Shown here piece after piece: positions 8,493 to 17,205 of a DNA stretch of 64,000 bases (within the stretch, counting starts at the first letter, position 1; each line of letters starts with the position of its first letter). The stretch is from CAVWCW01 sp963753615 (lineage in GTDB: Bacteria > Pseudomonadota > Gammaproteobacteria > Chromatiales > Chromatiaceae): positions 124,001 to 188,000 of the forward strand of contig CAVWCW010000007.1 in assembly GCA_963753615.1 (NCBI GenBank), read 5' to 3'. Under the pieces are notes generated by a model, which saw only the letters and a list, made by a program, of their open reading frames with translations, had not been told where the DNA came from and did no database searches. The position numbers were made by a program, and so were the translations under genes.

Positions 8493-9151
8493 CCGGCCTT
8501 CTCGATCCGATACCCGACGCCACGCACGGTGCGGATCAGATCGCTGCCGAGCTTCTTGCGCAGATGATGAACGTACACCTCGATGGTATTGCTATCGACC
8601 TCCTTGACCCAGCCGTAGAGGGTCTGCTCCATGCGCTCGCGCGGAACCACTCGGCCGGCCTGCTCCAGCAGCAGGCTCAACAGGGTGAATTCGCCCGCAG
8701 ACAAGGCCACCGGCGAACCCGCCAGCGTGACCGAATGGGCGGCCGGGTCGAGCACCAGGTCGCCCCGCACCAACTGCGGACTGGCTCGGCCCTGGGCCCG
8801 GCGCTGCAGGGCGCGCGCCCGGGCGCACAGCTCTTCCAGGTCGAAGGGTTTGCTGAGATAGTCGTCCGCCCCGGCATCCAGAGCCCGCACCCGATCGCCG
8901 AGGGTGTCGCGCGCGGTGAGAATCAGCACCGGCAAGCTGCTGCCCCGGTCGCGCAGGGCTGCGAGCACCTCCATCCCGGAACGCTTCGGCAACCCGAGGT
9001 CGAGCACCATCAGATCGAACCCCTCGACCTCCGCGGCCGCGCTGGCTGCGGCCCCGTCGGTGACCCAGTCCACGGTGTAACCCTCCTGGCCGAGACCGAC
9101 GCGGATTCCGTCGCCGAGCAGAAGATCGTCCTCGACCAGCAATATGCGCAC
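8489..9151 (-). CDS. OmpR-family response regulator, QseB-like
   Basis: Product is 220 residues. The receiver domain has the acidic pocket EDD (7-9), phospho-acceptor Asp51 in LDLGLPKRSG, a conserved Thr in LTARD and Lys in SKPFDL. The C-terminal winged-helix DNA-binding domain (about 128-218) contains SAGEFTLLSLLLEQAGRVV and VHHLRKKLG. It is the cognate transcription factor for the kinase at 7125-8492, with overlapping genes. It starts 81 bp downstream of the SDR gene stop, close enough for read-through from the biosynthetic operon or for its own promoter. No direct target site was identified. Confidence 0.94.
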   Translation of the reverse strand: MRILLVEDDLLLGDGIRVGLGQEGYTVDWVTDGAAASAAAEVEGFDLMVLDLGLPKRSGMEVLAALRDRGSSLPVLILTARDTLGDRVRALDAGADDYLSKPFDLEELCARARALQRRAQGRASPQLVRGDLVLDPAAHSVTLAGSPVALSAGEFTLLSLLLEQAGRVVPRERMEQTLYGWVKEVDSNTIEVYVHHLRKKLGSDLIRTVRGVGYRIEKAG

Positions 9152-9232
9152 GCTACAGCCTTGCGCCCGGGGATCGGGTTACCCGGGATAGGTATTTCGC
9201 GCCCGGAATCCAGGCGGCCATCGGCAGTGTCG

Positions 9233-10060
9233 TCATGGCACGGCTACGGGCTTCGGAGCGGTTGGTTTGCGGGTGAATCCCTGCATCACCCGGTTCTGCT
9301 TGCGCAATGCCCGATCCACCAGGCGCGGCAGCAGGGCATTGACGCGCACGAACAGGGATTCCGGAAAACCCAGGTAGACATCCTTGCGGTCGGACTCCAT
9401 GGCGCGCACCACCTGGCGCGCCACCTCCTCCGGGTCATCCATGTGCATTTTAACCGCTGCCGCCATGCGATACACCGCCGGGCTGTTGAGGCCGGTTTTG
9501 ACCGCCCGCGGAGCCACATGGGTGACCCCTACCCCCGAGCCGTCGAGTTCGCGGCGCAGCGCCTCGGAGAAGCCGCGCAAGGCGAACTTACTGGCCGAGT
9601 AGCTGGCGAAGCAGGGAAACCCGATGGCGCCGAACACCGACCCCAGGTTGACGATTCGCCCGCTGCCCCGCTCCAGCAGTTCCGGCAGTATGGCGCGGGT
9701 GAGCTGCATCGGGGCCAGCAGGTTGAGCGCGAAGATGCGCTCCATGATTTCCGGATCCTGGTCGGCGAAATTGCCGAAGTCGGTAGTCCCGGCATTGTTG
9801 ATCAGCACGTCGATGCCGCCGAATCCCTGGTGCATGGCGCGCCGCGCGCGTTCGCGGTCGGGGCCCAACGTCAGGTCCGCCGGAATCGCAAGGGCCTCGC
9901 CCGGGCCGTCGCTCAGGGCCGCGGCGAGCCGGGCCAGCGGCTCGGGGCTTCGCCCCACCAGGCCGAGCCGGGCCCCTCGCGCCGCCAACTCGTGCGCCAG
10001 TGCCTTGCCGATGCCGCCGGAGGCTCCGGTCAGCAGGATACGCTGTTGTTCGATCTGCAT
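9233..10060 (-). CDS. Short-chain dehydrogenase/reductase (SDR)
   Basis: Product is 275 residues, classical SDR length. The cofactor motif TGASGGIG lies at residues 10-17, NNAG at about 89-92, the catalytic Ser near 137 and YSASK near 150-154. Arg in GLVGRS after beta-2 suggests NADP(H) preference. The C-terminal tail is basic. It reduces a carbonyl or oxidises an alcohol of unknown substrate. It is the last biosynthetic-type gene of the operon that begins with the thermostable-hemolysin-family gene at 13839, 33 bp after the TPR protein. Context suggests it acts on the acyl or ketone product of that pathway, which is inference. Confidence 0.88.
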   Translation of the reverse strand: MQIEQQRILLTGASGGIGKALAHELAARGARLGLVGRSPEPLARLAAALSDGPGEALAIPADLTLGPDRERARRAMHQGFGGIDVLINNAGTTDFGNFADQDPEIMERIFALNLLAPMQLTRAILPELLERGSGRIVNLGSVFGAIGFPCFASYSASKFALRGFSEALRRELDGSGVGVTHVAPRAVKTGLNSPAVYRMAAAVKMHMDDPEEVARQVVRAMESDRKDVYLGFPESLFVRVNALLPRLVDRALRKQNRVMQGFTRKPTAPKPVAVP

Positions 10061-10093
10061 TGAAATGTCCTTGGTCGGAGAGACGGCCCCGGC

Positions 10094-10756
10094 TCAGCGA
10101 CTGGCCAGGTGGGTACGTACGTCGGCGAGGGCACGGCTCGCCTCGTCGCGGCGGCCCGCGTCCGCCAGCGGACGGTTCGGGCGCGGCGGGGCGTCCAGGG
10201 ACTTTTGCAGGTAGCGCGCGGCCTCCTGGTAGCGGCCCTGGTCACGCAGGAAATCGCCGTAGAAATAGTTCGGATCCATGCCCTCCGGGTTCAGCTCCAG
10301 GGCCTTCTGCAGCAGGGCCTCGGCCTGTTCGTCGTCACCGAAGCCCAACGGCCAACCGGGCACCTGGTAGTACAGGCTCCCCAGGGACGTATAGATCGAT
10401 CCCTTCAGCGCACTGGCGTCCAGCCGTTCGGCCTGCTCCAGCAGGGCGCGGGCGTGTTTGACCTTGGACAGGGCATCGAATCCGCCCACCACACCCGCGT
10501 GGGTGCTCTCTATGATCGCTTGCCAGATCAGCGGCTCGGCGCGCTGCGGGCAAGCGGCGCTGAGGGCTTCGGCGTCGCGGGTCAAGGCCGCAAAGGCCGC
10601 GTCTTGCTCGGCCTCGGGGGTACGGTATCTGGCCAGTGCCCAGTCGCTCTGCAGGCCCTGAATGCCCTGCTCCAGCGCGCTGTCGTCAGCGCCGGCCGGC
10701 ACGGTCAGGCCCAAAAGCAACCCCAGGGCGGCAATAAATCGAATGATGGGATGCAT
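10094..10756 (-). CDS. Secreted or periplasmic TPR-repeat protein
   Basis: Product is 220 residues, starting at ATG 10756 with a signal peptide (residues 1-24, cleavage near VPAGA-DD). Helical repeat segments follow: EPLIWQAIIESTHAGV, ALLEQAERLDASAL, and a clear TPR unit with AEALLQKALELNPEG then YFYGDFLRDQGRYQEAARYL. The last 40 residues are basic and rich in Arg and Asp. TPR proteins are scaffolds; this one should act outside the cytoplasmic membrane. It lies between the haem-oxygenase-like gene, separated by a family A repeat element, and the SDR gene. Its contribution to the operon is unknown. Confidence 0.8.
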   Translation of the reverse strand: MHPIIRFIAALGLLLGLTVPAGADDSALEQGIQGLQSDWALARYRTPEAEQDAAFAALTRDAEALSAACPQRAEPLIWQAIIESTHAGVVGGFDALSKVKHARALLEQAERLDASALKGSIYTSLGSLYYQVPGWPLGFGDDEQAEALLQKALELNPEGMDPNYFYGDFLRDQGRYQEAARYLQKSLDAPPRPNRPLADAGRRDEASRALADVRTHLASR

Positions 10757-10776
10757 GGCTTTGATTCTCCAGAGGG

Positions 10777-10919
10777 AAACGCCGAAAAACCCATCCCTGG
10801 CATTCTCCAGCACGCCTTTCGAAAACGCGGTTTCCGAAAGCCTTGGTCGACAATCGCGCGAGGCGATTGGTGGTGCGGGGCCTCCTGCCCGGCACGGGAA
10901 ACGCCGCTGATCGGCGTCT
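10777..10919 (-). repeat. Family A dispersed element, copy 1
   Basis: About 143 bp, bounded by imperfect 9-bp inverted ends (AAACGCCGA at 10777 and TCGGCGTCT at 10911-10919). It shares the core TTTCGAAAACGCG and TTCCGAAAGCC with copies at 14501-14645 and, inverted, at 23454-23595. The central GC hairpin of the other copies is degraded here. It starts 7 bp past the stop of the iron-enzyme gene at 10927 and precedes the TPR gene. Confidence 0.75.
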
Positions 10920-10926
10920 TCTTGGA

Positions 10927-11617
10927 TCAGGTGTTGTGGGCCAGATGGATCTGGCTGGGCGCCGGTTCCAGCGGCAAGGCGCGAAAGACGTCCCCGTACA
11001 GCCGGTAGAACATCTTGGCGCAGTGGATCACCGCCCGCCGGTCCTGCTCTGAACCCAGGCGGTCCATCAGGCCTCGGTAGAATTCCATATGGCTTTGGTC
11101 CAACTCCCCGTGCGACGACAGGTAGTGGAACGCCTCGCTCGGCAATCCCAGGGAACGGCCGATGGCCCTGGCGGCGGCGCTGGCCAAATGGATGCTGGTG
11201 CCTTCCAGTACCAGCACCATGCCGAACAAGCCGACCGGATTGCGGCGCTGGATATAGTCGTAGGCGTAGGCCACCATCAGTTCGGTGCTCGGGTGCGGAG
11301 TGCCGTGGCGCACCGCCTCGGCGTCGGCACCGCAGGCGCGCAGGTCGCCGAGTATCCACTCCTGATGGCCCATCTCCTCTTCGATATACTCGCCGACCGC
11401 CTCTCGCAGCCACTCCAGACGTTCCGGAAGGCGAGCCCCGCAGGCCATCAGCAGCGGCACTGTATGCTTGCACGTGGTGATAGGCCTGGGTAAGGAAGGC
11501 GACGTAACTGGCCAGCGCAATCTGGCCCCGGCTGCCCAGTTGCAGGGCCGGAAGATCGAGCAGCGCGAGCCGTTCCTGCTCGGTATCGGACAGCAGTTGC
11601 TGGTAAAAGCTGGTCAT
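10927..11617 (-). pseudogene. Iron-containing redox enzyme (haem-oxygenase-like fold), one-base frameshift
   Basis: The N-terminal part begins at ATG 11617 (MTSFYQQLLSDTEQERLALL). The reading frame changes at about 11470, where one extra base separates TQAYHHV from KHTVPLLMACGAR. Removing it restores a 229-residue protein. Metal-ligand motifs of haem-oxygenase-like di-iron enzymes are all in the second part: EYIEEEMGHQEW, VLEGTSIHLA and HGELDQSHMEFY. Such enzymes oxidise or fragment acyl and amino-acid-derived substrates (UndA, SznF and CADD are characterised relatives by fold). The start overlaps the AMP ligase stop, so the two are coupled. Three other genes here have the same one-base lesion, so a consensus error is at least as likely as true inactivation. 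Confidence 0.8.
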
Positions 11618-13110
11618 AGGGTTTCCTCGCAGTAAAAGGCCTCTAGGGCCTCTCGGTAATAATGTTCCACCTGCTCCCGGCGAACCCGTCCGGTGCCCGT
11701 AAGCAGTCCATTGGCAGCGCTGAACGGCTGGCCGGCCAGCACGAAGCGACGAATCCGCGCATAGTCCGGCAGGCTTGCGTTGGCGGTAGCGAGCGCACGC
11801 GCTACTGCCGAACGGGTGTGGCCCGGGCGCGCCACGATCACCGCCACATTGAACGGCCGAGCCTCGCCGAACACCGCCGCCTGGCCGATCGCCGGCTGCG
11901 CCTGGAGTTCGCACTCCACCCACTCCGGGGCCAGGTTGCGGCCGAAGCTGGTGATGAAGAGGTTGCGCTTGCGTCCGGTCAGGTAGAGGTAGCCGTCCGC
12001 GTCCAGGTAGCCGAGGTCTCCGGTGGCCCACTCCAGGCGCGGCCGGCCTTCGCGGTCCACGCCCGTATCGCCCAGGTAGCCGCTGAAAAGCGTCCCGGCC
12101 AGGATCACCTCGCCGTCGGCCGCGATGCGCAGGCTCAGCTGGGGCAGCGGCCGGCCGACCGATCCGGGCCGGTCGGCGCCGGGGCGATTCAAGCTCACCA
12201 CCGAAGCGGCCTCCGACAGCCCATAACCCTGGTACACCGGCAAACCGAGTGCCCGGGCCCGGGCCAGCAGCCGCTCTGCCACCGGCGCTCCCCCCACCGC
12301 CACAAAACGCAGCGACGGGGGCAGTCCCAGGCCGGCCTCGCCGGCCTCCACCAGCGCCTGTAGCAGTTGGGGTATTAGAATCAGCCCGCTCGGGCGGTAA
12401 CGATCCAGGCACGCGAGCAACCGCTGCGGGTCCAGCCCGGCGGCCCCTAGCAGGCCGGTCTCGGCGAGGCTCGGCAAGACCGCCTGCGCCCCCGCCCGGA
12501 GCGGGACGTAGAGGCTGCCGATGTTTTCCAACAGGGTGGACAGGGGCAGCAGGGCCAGGGCGACATCGCGTCGGTCCACCTCGCCGGCGGCGCCCAGGGC
12601 GTCCACCACCGGCTGGAGCGCGTCCCAGGTTAGACAAACCCCCTTGGGGGTCCCGGTGGTGCCGGACGTATAGGTCACCTTGACCAAGGTCGAGGCGAGC
12701 GCACGCCGAGGTTGCGGGGCCAGCCGGAACAGCGCCAGGTCGCGTCCGGCCACAGAAATCGTGCGTTTCATCTTTTGCCCGCAAAGTTCGCTCACCCGTT
12801 GCGGCTGATCGGTGATCAGGCAATCCAACCCGGCATCGGCGATGGCGTGGCGGAGCTGGGCCGGGGAGAAAAACCCCGGCAGGGGTACGCACAGCTTGCG
12901 TGCCCCCAGCAAGGCCAGGTCCAAAACCGCCCAGGCCGGTTGGTTGTCGAGCAGAAGGCCGTAGCGCTCGCCCTGCAGCTGCGCCCGAACCCGGTCGATC
13001 TCCGCCGCCAGCTCACCATAGCTCAAGACCTGGTCGCCCTGACGCAATGCCGGGGCGTCCGGCCGCCCCTGGGCGTGGACGCTCAGCGCCGCGAGTAATG
13101 GCAGTTCCAT
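11614..13110 (-). CDS. AMP-dependent synthetase/ligase (ANL superfamily)
   Basis: Product is 498 residues. The phosphate loop TYTSGTTGTPKG lies near 147-158, motif A5 GYGLSEAASVV near 293, A7 TGDLGYLDADGYLYLTGR near 366, then FGRNLAPEWVE. It activates a carboxylic acid as an acyl-adenylate and probably passes it to CoA or another acceptor. The final A10 region reads NGLLTGTGRVRR, where long-chain acyl-CoA synthetases usually have a Lys before the second basic residue; here that place seems to be Arg, which could weaken or alter adenylation. It starts 9 bp after the thermostable-hemolysin-family gene and overlaps the next gene by 4 bp, so the operon is tight. The substrate is unknown. Confidence 0.88.
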   Translation of the reverse strand: MELPLLAALSVHAQGRPDAPALRQGDQVLSYGELAAEIDRVRAQLQGERYGLLLDNQPAWAVLDLALLGARKLCVPLPGFFSPAQLRHAIADAGLDCLITDQPQRVSELCGQKMKRTISVAGRDLALFRLAPQPRRALASTLVKVTYTSGTTGTPKGVCLTWDALQPVVDALGAAGEVDRRDVALALLPLSTLLENIGSLYVPLRAGAQAVLPSLAETGLLGAAGLDPQRLLACLDRYRPSGLILIPQLLQALVEAGEAGLGLPPSLRFVAVGGAPVAERLLARARALGLPVYQGYGLSEAASVVSLNRPGADRPGSVGRPLPQLSLRIAADGEVILAGTLFSGYLGDTGVDREGRPRLEWATGDLGYLDADGYLYLTGRKRNLFITSFGRNLAPEWVECELQAQPAIGQAAVFGEARPFNVAVIVARPGHTRSAVARALATANASLPDYARIRRFVLAGQPFSAANGLLTGTGRVRREQVEHYYREALEAFYCEETL

Positions 13111-13119
13111 GGTCAGCCC

Positions 13120-13839
13120 TTACCCCGCGAGTGCCAGCGGGTCAGGATCGCCGCATGCCGGGGCCTGCGGGCAACCGCCGACATCCGACGCAGCGGGGTG
13201 GAGCAGCGCCCGAATGCGCGGCAGCCCCCGGGGAATATGGGCGGCACAGACCACCGGGCCGCTGTCGTAATAGCTTCCCCAATCCGCCCGCGCCTCCGCA
13301 GCCAGGCGCTCCGGTCGCGCCGGCCCCAGACAGGTAAGATCGAGACCGAGCCGCCTGAACGAGTTGACCAGGGCGGGCGTAATGGTGAACACCACCCAGC
13401 TAAACCCTGCCTGGTGCAGGCAAAGAGCCAGGTTCAGGATCAGCCGCCGGGCACTGCCCGGGTGCTCGGCGGCTAGATTGCCAAGCTCGACGATCTCCGC
13501 CCGGCTGACCGGCCGCCCGGCCCGGGCCGCCAGCAGGCATTCCACCGGGGCGTCCAGGTATTGCTCCAGGAACAGGGCACCGCTGGCGCCACCACGCATC
13601 CCCAGGGCCGCCACCAGCCTGCCCCCCGGGCCGCTCAGCCCAATCAGGCGCGGCAGGTATTGATTCACCCTAGCCCCGTAGGCCCGGGCAAACACCCGGC
13701 CAATAAAGGCCTCGAGCGCGGCGCGCTCTCGATCCCCGGCATGGATCAACTCCAGCGGCGCGAGCGCGGCCAAACTCCGCGCCCCCGGGGGACTCGCGGG
13801 CGGTAGTATCGGGTCGGCATTGCTCTGAATCTGGCTCAT
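13120..13839 (-). CDS. Thermostable hemolysin (T-hemolysin) family, GNAT-like acyltransferase
   Basis: Product is 239 residues. It shows the family pattern: VFARAYGARVNQYLPRLIGL, LFLEQYLDAPVE, EIVELGNLAAEHPG, WVVFTITPALVNSFRRLGL and WGSYYDSGPVV. Although named after a Vibrio hemolysin, the family has an acyltransferase-like fold related to GNAT/LuxI enzymes, with no signal peptide here, so an intracellular biosynthetic role is more plausible than lysis. It heads the operon and is followed after 9 bp by the AMP ligase. The promoter should lie in 13840-13930. Family assignment is strong; product and acyl donor are unknown. Confidence 0.88.
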   Translation of the reverse strand: MSQIQSNADPILPPASPPGARSLAALAPLELIHAGDRERAALEAFIGRVFARAYGARVNQYLPRLIGLSGPGGRLVAALGMRGGASGALFLEQYLDAPVECLLAARAGRPVSRAEIVELGNLAAEHPGSARRLILNLALCLHQAGFSWVVFTITPALVNSFRRLGLDLTCLGPARPERLAAEARADWGSYYDSGPVVCAAHIPRGLPRIRALLHPAASDVGGCPQAPACGDPDPLALAG

Positions 13840-14500
13840 GCGGGGGGCTCCCGGAGGGCTGTCGGTTGAGTTGAGGCATACCTTAGTCTCCGAAGCTTAA
13901 AATTTGCTTAGGGAAGGCTGACACCGACGCTTTTTCTTGGTCCCCGGAATCGTGCTGATCCTGCGGATAGGGTCTAGCCCGGAAATTTCACCAGGTATCG
14001 CGTCCCTGGCGCAGGGCCTGCGCGGCTGGGCGCCGCTGTGGAGCGAAATCGATAGCCGTAGCTACCGGTTGAGTGGAGCGCAAGCCCAGGCGGGCAAGAA
14101 CCAGCCAGGGGTGCGATAGCCAGGCGGCGTTATACAGGGTATTTAGATGCAGACGCCTCAGCAGCCCTATTCAAGGTCTCGAATCCCCCGTCGCGTATGC
14201 GCAGCCGCCTGGCGGCTTGGTGAAATATTCGGGCTCGGAACCGCCGAGGACAATGGCCTCCTCGGCGAACCCTGGAGTTTTCTGGATTCCACCCGGCAAC
14301 CCTGGGCATCCTGAGCCGCCCGGAGCGGCGGACCCGAAAATGGGGGTGGATCAGACAGGCTGGCGTCGGCCGAGACCACGCCAGTACCCGGCGCAGGCTG
14401 CTGGCGCCCGCGAAGCTGGAATCGGCCGTTGAACGCGTTAAGAGAAGGCGACTAACCGATGGGAAACCAAACGCTGGGCCGATCGCGGCCTCAGGCGCTA
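13840..14500. other. Intergenic region upstream of the thermostable-hemolysin operon
   Basis: No convincing gene. The 13870-13935 part is relatively AT-rich (GCTTAAAATTTGCTTAG) and probably carries the promoter for the leftward operon. The remaining GC-rich stretch has only short open frames without recognisable products. Confidence 0.5.
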
Positions 14501-14645
14501 AGACGCTGAAAAAAGCCCTCCCTGGCATTTTGCAGCGCGGGTTTCGAAAACGCGATTTCCGAAAGCCTTCGTTTCCAGGCGGTTGGGCGCCTGAAAATGG
14601 CGGGGCATTCTGCCCCGCGCGGGAAACGCGATTAAATCAGCGTCT
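14501..14645 (-). repeat. Family A dispersed element, copy 2, with terminator-like hairpin
   Basis: 145 bp with perfect 9-bp inverted ends AGACGCTGA (14501-14509) and TCAGCGTCT (14637-14645). On the minus strand it contains GCGGGGCA-GAA-TGCCCCGC followed by CATTTTC, resembling an intrinsic terminator for the gamma-glutamyltransferase gene that ends at 14665. It shares its core with 10777-10919 and 23454-23595. Confidence 0.8.
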
Positions 14646-14664
14646 CCCTAATCGGCCCGATGGC

Positions 14665-16359
14665 TCAGTCTCCCGCGCGTACCTCGCTGCTGCCGATGCC
14701 GCGGGGATCGCTGGCGGCGTCCACCCGGTTGGCGCGGCGGTCCCAATAGATGGCCTGCATGTTGCCGTAGCCGTGTTCCAGGGGCTTGAGGCGGTGACCC
14801 ATGGCGCCCAAAGCCTCAATCTGGCTCGGGGTCAAGGCATCGGGCTCGAATTCGATCTGGTCCGGCAGGTACTGGTGATGCAAGCGCGGGGCACTCACAA
14901 CGGCCTCCAACGGCTGGTCCTCGCTCAGGCCCAGTACCGCCTGCAACAGCATGCTGATGATGCGGCTGCCGCCGGGGGTGCCGAGGATGACTACGCCGTC
15001 CGGGCCTTCGACGAAGGTGGGGGTCATGCTCGAGAGCATGCGCTTGCCGGGGGCGATGGCATTGGCCTCGCCGCCCACCAGACCGTAGACATTGGGCACC
15101 CCCGGCTTGGCGGAGAAGTCGTCCATCTCGTCGTTGAGCAGCACGCCGGTGCCCGGCGGAACGAAGCCGGAGCCGAACGGATAATTGATGCTTAGGGTGG
15201 CGGCGACCCGGTTGCCGGCCCGGTCCATGATGGAGAAGTGGGTGGTCTGCCGGCCCTCCGCGACATCAACCGGTTCGCACTCGAAGGGTTGGCTGGGACT
15301 GGCACGGTCGAGGCGGATGTCGCGCACCAGGCCCGCGGCATACAAGGGGTCGATCAGGCGCTCCACCGGCATCTCGACGAAGTCAGGGTCGCCGAGGTAT
15401 TCGGCTCGGTCCCGGTAGGCCCGGCGCATCACCTCCGCCAGCAGATGGGCACGCTCGTTGCGGGTGAGGCGGTCGAGATCGTAGCCGGCCAGCATATTGA
15501 GCATCTCCACCAGCAGGATGCCGCCGGAGGACGGAGGCGCGGCACTGACGATACTCCACCCACGGTACTCTCCGCGCACCGGCTCACGCTCCACCACCCG
15601 GTACTGGGTCAGGTCGTCCAGGGTCCAGATGCCGCCGGCGCCGCTGACACCGGCCACCAGGCGCTCGGCCACCAGGCCGGAGTAGAAACCATCCCTGCCC
15701 CGCTCGGCCAGGGCCTCGAGAGTACCGGCCAGGTCGGGCTGGAGCACCAGGTGGCCTTCGGGCGGCACCTGATTTTCGTGCAGGAACTGGGCCGCAGCGG
15801 CCGGGGAATTTTGCAGGGCGGCCAGGCGCCAACCGGCCATGCGCTGGTAATGGGCGTCTACCGGGAAACCGTCTCGGGCCAGACGGATCGCGGGGGTCAG
15901 GCTCTCGGCCAGGCTCAGACGACCGTATTGCTTGGTGAGGTGAGCCAGCGCGGCGGGCTGGCCGGGAATTCCGGCGGACAAAGGACCATCGATGGAGAGC
16001 CCGGGCACCAAGTCCCCGCTGGGGTCGAGGAACAGGTCGCGTTTGGCCGCCAGGGGGGCCCGCTCCCGGCCATCGACCATCACGTCCCGCTCATCGCTGG
16101 CCCGATGCAGCAGCCAGAAACCGCCGCCACCCAGCCCGGACCCGTAGGGCTCCACTACCGCGAGCGCGGCACTCACCGCCACCGCTGCGTCGAAGGCATT
16201 GCCGCCGGCGGCCAGGATCTCCCAGCCTGCCTGAGTAGCCAAGGGGTGAGCACTGGCCACCGCCGCCCCAGGCGGGGCCTCCAAAGCCGACAGGGGGCCG
16301 GCGACCAAAAACAACGAAAAAAGGCCCCGCAGGGGAGCCTTTCTCAGCCGGCTGAACAT
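14665..16359 (-). CDS. ggt: Gamma-glutamyltransferase
   Basis: Product is 564 residues from ATG 16359, normal for the proenzyme. A signal peptide (residues 1-27, ending SALEA) sends it to the periplasm. The autoprocessing nucleophile is Thr372 in RQTTHFSIMD, so the small subunit starts there. Other family signatures are GGNAFDAAVAVS, GSGLGGGGFWLLH, APPSSGG, NDEMDDFS and GKRMLSSMTPT followed by GTPGGSRI. It hydrolyses glutathione and gamma-glutamyl compounds or transfers the glutamyl group. The last codons lie 19 bp from the family A element, which can form a terminator hairpin. The ferredoxin gene is 7 bp upstream, an arrangement that allows co-transcription but suggests no functional link. 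Confidence 0.95.
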   Translation of the reverse strand: MFSRLRKAPLRGLFSLFLVAGPLSALEAPPGAAVASAHPLATQAGWEILAAGGNAFDAAVAVSAALAVVEPYGSGLGGGGFWLLHRASDERDVMVDGRERAPLAAKRDLFLDPSGDLVPGLSIDGPLSAGIPGQPAALAHLTKQYGRLSLAESLTPAIRLARDGFPVDAHYQRMAGWRLAALQNSPAAAAQFLHENQVPPEGHLVLQPDLAGTLEALAERGRDGFYSGLVAERLVAGVSGAGGIWTLDDLTQYRVVEREPVRGEYRGWSIVSAAPPSSGGILLVEMLNMLAGYDLDRLTRNERAHLLAEVMRRAYRDRAEYLGDPDFVEMPVERLIDPLYAAGLVRDIRLDRASPSQPFECEPVDVAEGRQTTHFSIMDRAGNRVAATLSINYPFGSGFVPPGTGVLLNDEMDDFSAKPGVPNVYGLVGGEANAIAPGKRMLSSMTPTFVEGPDGVVILGTPGGSRIISMLLQAVLGLSEDQPLEAVVSAPRLHHQYLPDQIEFEPDALTPSQIEALGAMGHRLKPLEHGYGNMQAIYWDRRANRVDAASDPRGIGSSEVRAGD

Positions 16360-16366
16360 GATCGGG

Positions 16367-16621
16367 TCAGGCCTCGGTGCCGGTGATCTTGAGATATTTT
16401 TCGTGCAACTCGTCCTTGCTTTCCTCGTGGTCCGGATCCTTGGGGATGCAGTCCACGGGGCAGACCTCGACGCACTGGGGGGTGTCGTAATGTCCGACGC
16501 ACTCGGTGCACAAGTTGGGGTCGATCTCGTAGATCTCGTCCCCTTGGTAGATCGCACCGTTCGGGCACTCCGGCTCGCAGACATCGCAGTTGATGCATTC
16601 GTCGGTGATAATCATTGCCAT
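16367..16621 (-). CDS. YfhL-type 2[4Fe-4S] ferredoxin
   Basis: Product is 84 residues. The first cluster motif is CINCDVCEPECPNGAIY. The second is CTECVGHYDTPQCVEVCPVDC, with the loop insertion between the second and third Cys that marks the YfhL/Allochromatium type of low-potential ferredoxin. The acidic C-terminal extension ends in a helix. It is an electron carrier; partners are not evident. In many gammaproteobacteria this gene sits next to coaD, as here (63 bp), which supports the annotation. Confidence 0.95.
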   Translation of the reverse strand: MAMIITDECINCDVCEPECPNGAIYQGDEIYEIDPNLCTECVGHYDTPQCVEVCPVDCIPKDPDHEESKDELHEKYLKITGTEA

Positions 16622-16683
16622 GACCGTTACTCCTCAATGGGGCGCCAACCAGGCCCCGATTGCCGTTCGCTGTTAGCGAGTGA

Positions 16684-17160
16684 TCAACCGTGGCGCCGGC
16701 GCAGGGCCTGGCGCACCAGCGGATCCACGAAATCCGAGACGTCTCCACCCAGGGCCGCAATCTCGCGCACCAGGCTGGAGGAGATATAGGCGTACTGGTC
16801 GGCCGGGGTCAAGAACAGGGTCTCCACCTCGGGTGCCAGGCGCCGATTCATGCCCGCCAACTGAAACTCGTACTCGAAGTCGGACACTGCCCGCAGTCCC
16901 CGCAGGATCACCCCGGCACCGATATCGCGTGCGAAATCGACCAAGAGGGTGCCGAACTCCCGCACCTCTACCCCGGGGATGTCCTTCAGCACCTCGCTCG
17001 CCATCGCCACCCGCTCCGGCAGGTCGAAGGCCGGCGCCTTGCCGGCGTTGACCGCCACCGCCACAATCACCCGATCGAACAGCCGGGCAGCGCGGGCGAC
17101 GATATCGGTGTGCCCGTTGGTGATCGGATCAAAAGTCCCTGGGTAGACTACTGCCGCCAT
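16684..17160 (-). CDS. coaD: Phosphopantetheine adenylyltransferase
   Basis: Product is 158 residues, typical length. The nucleotidyltransferase motif PGTFDPITNGHTDIV lies at residues 8-22, with TNGH matching the HIGH-like ATP site. ILRGLRAVSDFEYEFQLA is in the middle and YAYISSSLVREIA near 125. The enzyme catalyses the penultimate step of coenzyme A synthesis. It is followed upstream by rsmD, the standard gammaproteobacterial order rsmD-coaD-ferredoxin. Confidence 0.97.
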   Translation of the reverse strand: MAAVVYPGTFDPITNGHTDIVARAARLFDRVIVAVAVNAGKAPAFDLPERVAMASEVLKDIPGVEVREFGTLLVDFARDIGAGVILRGLRAVSDFEYEFQLAGMNRRLAPEVETLFLTPADQYAYISSSLVREIAALGGDVSDFVDPLVRQALRRRHG

Positions 17161-17205
17161 CGCGCAAGTTTACCAGCACCGGGACCCGGATTCCTAGAAA
17201 ACCGC

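Noticed and set aside
10094..12892. A 932-codon open frame on the minus strand
   Set aside because: It joins the TPR gene, the first part of the frameshifted iron enzyme and an out-of-frame copy of the AMP ligase. The domain content proves three separate genes.
13120..13839. Annotation of this gene as a secreted toxin because of the family name
   Set aside because: No signal peptide or pore-forming feature is seen. It opens an operon of metabolic enzymes, and the family has an acyltransferase-like fold.
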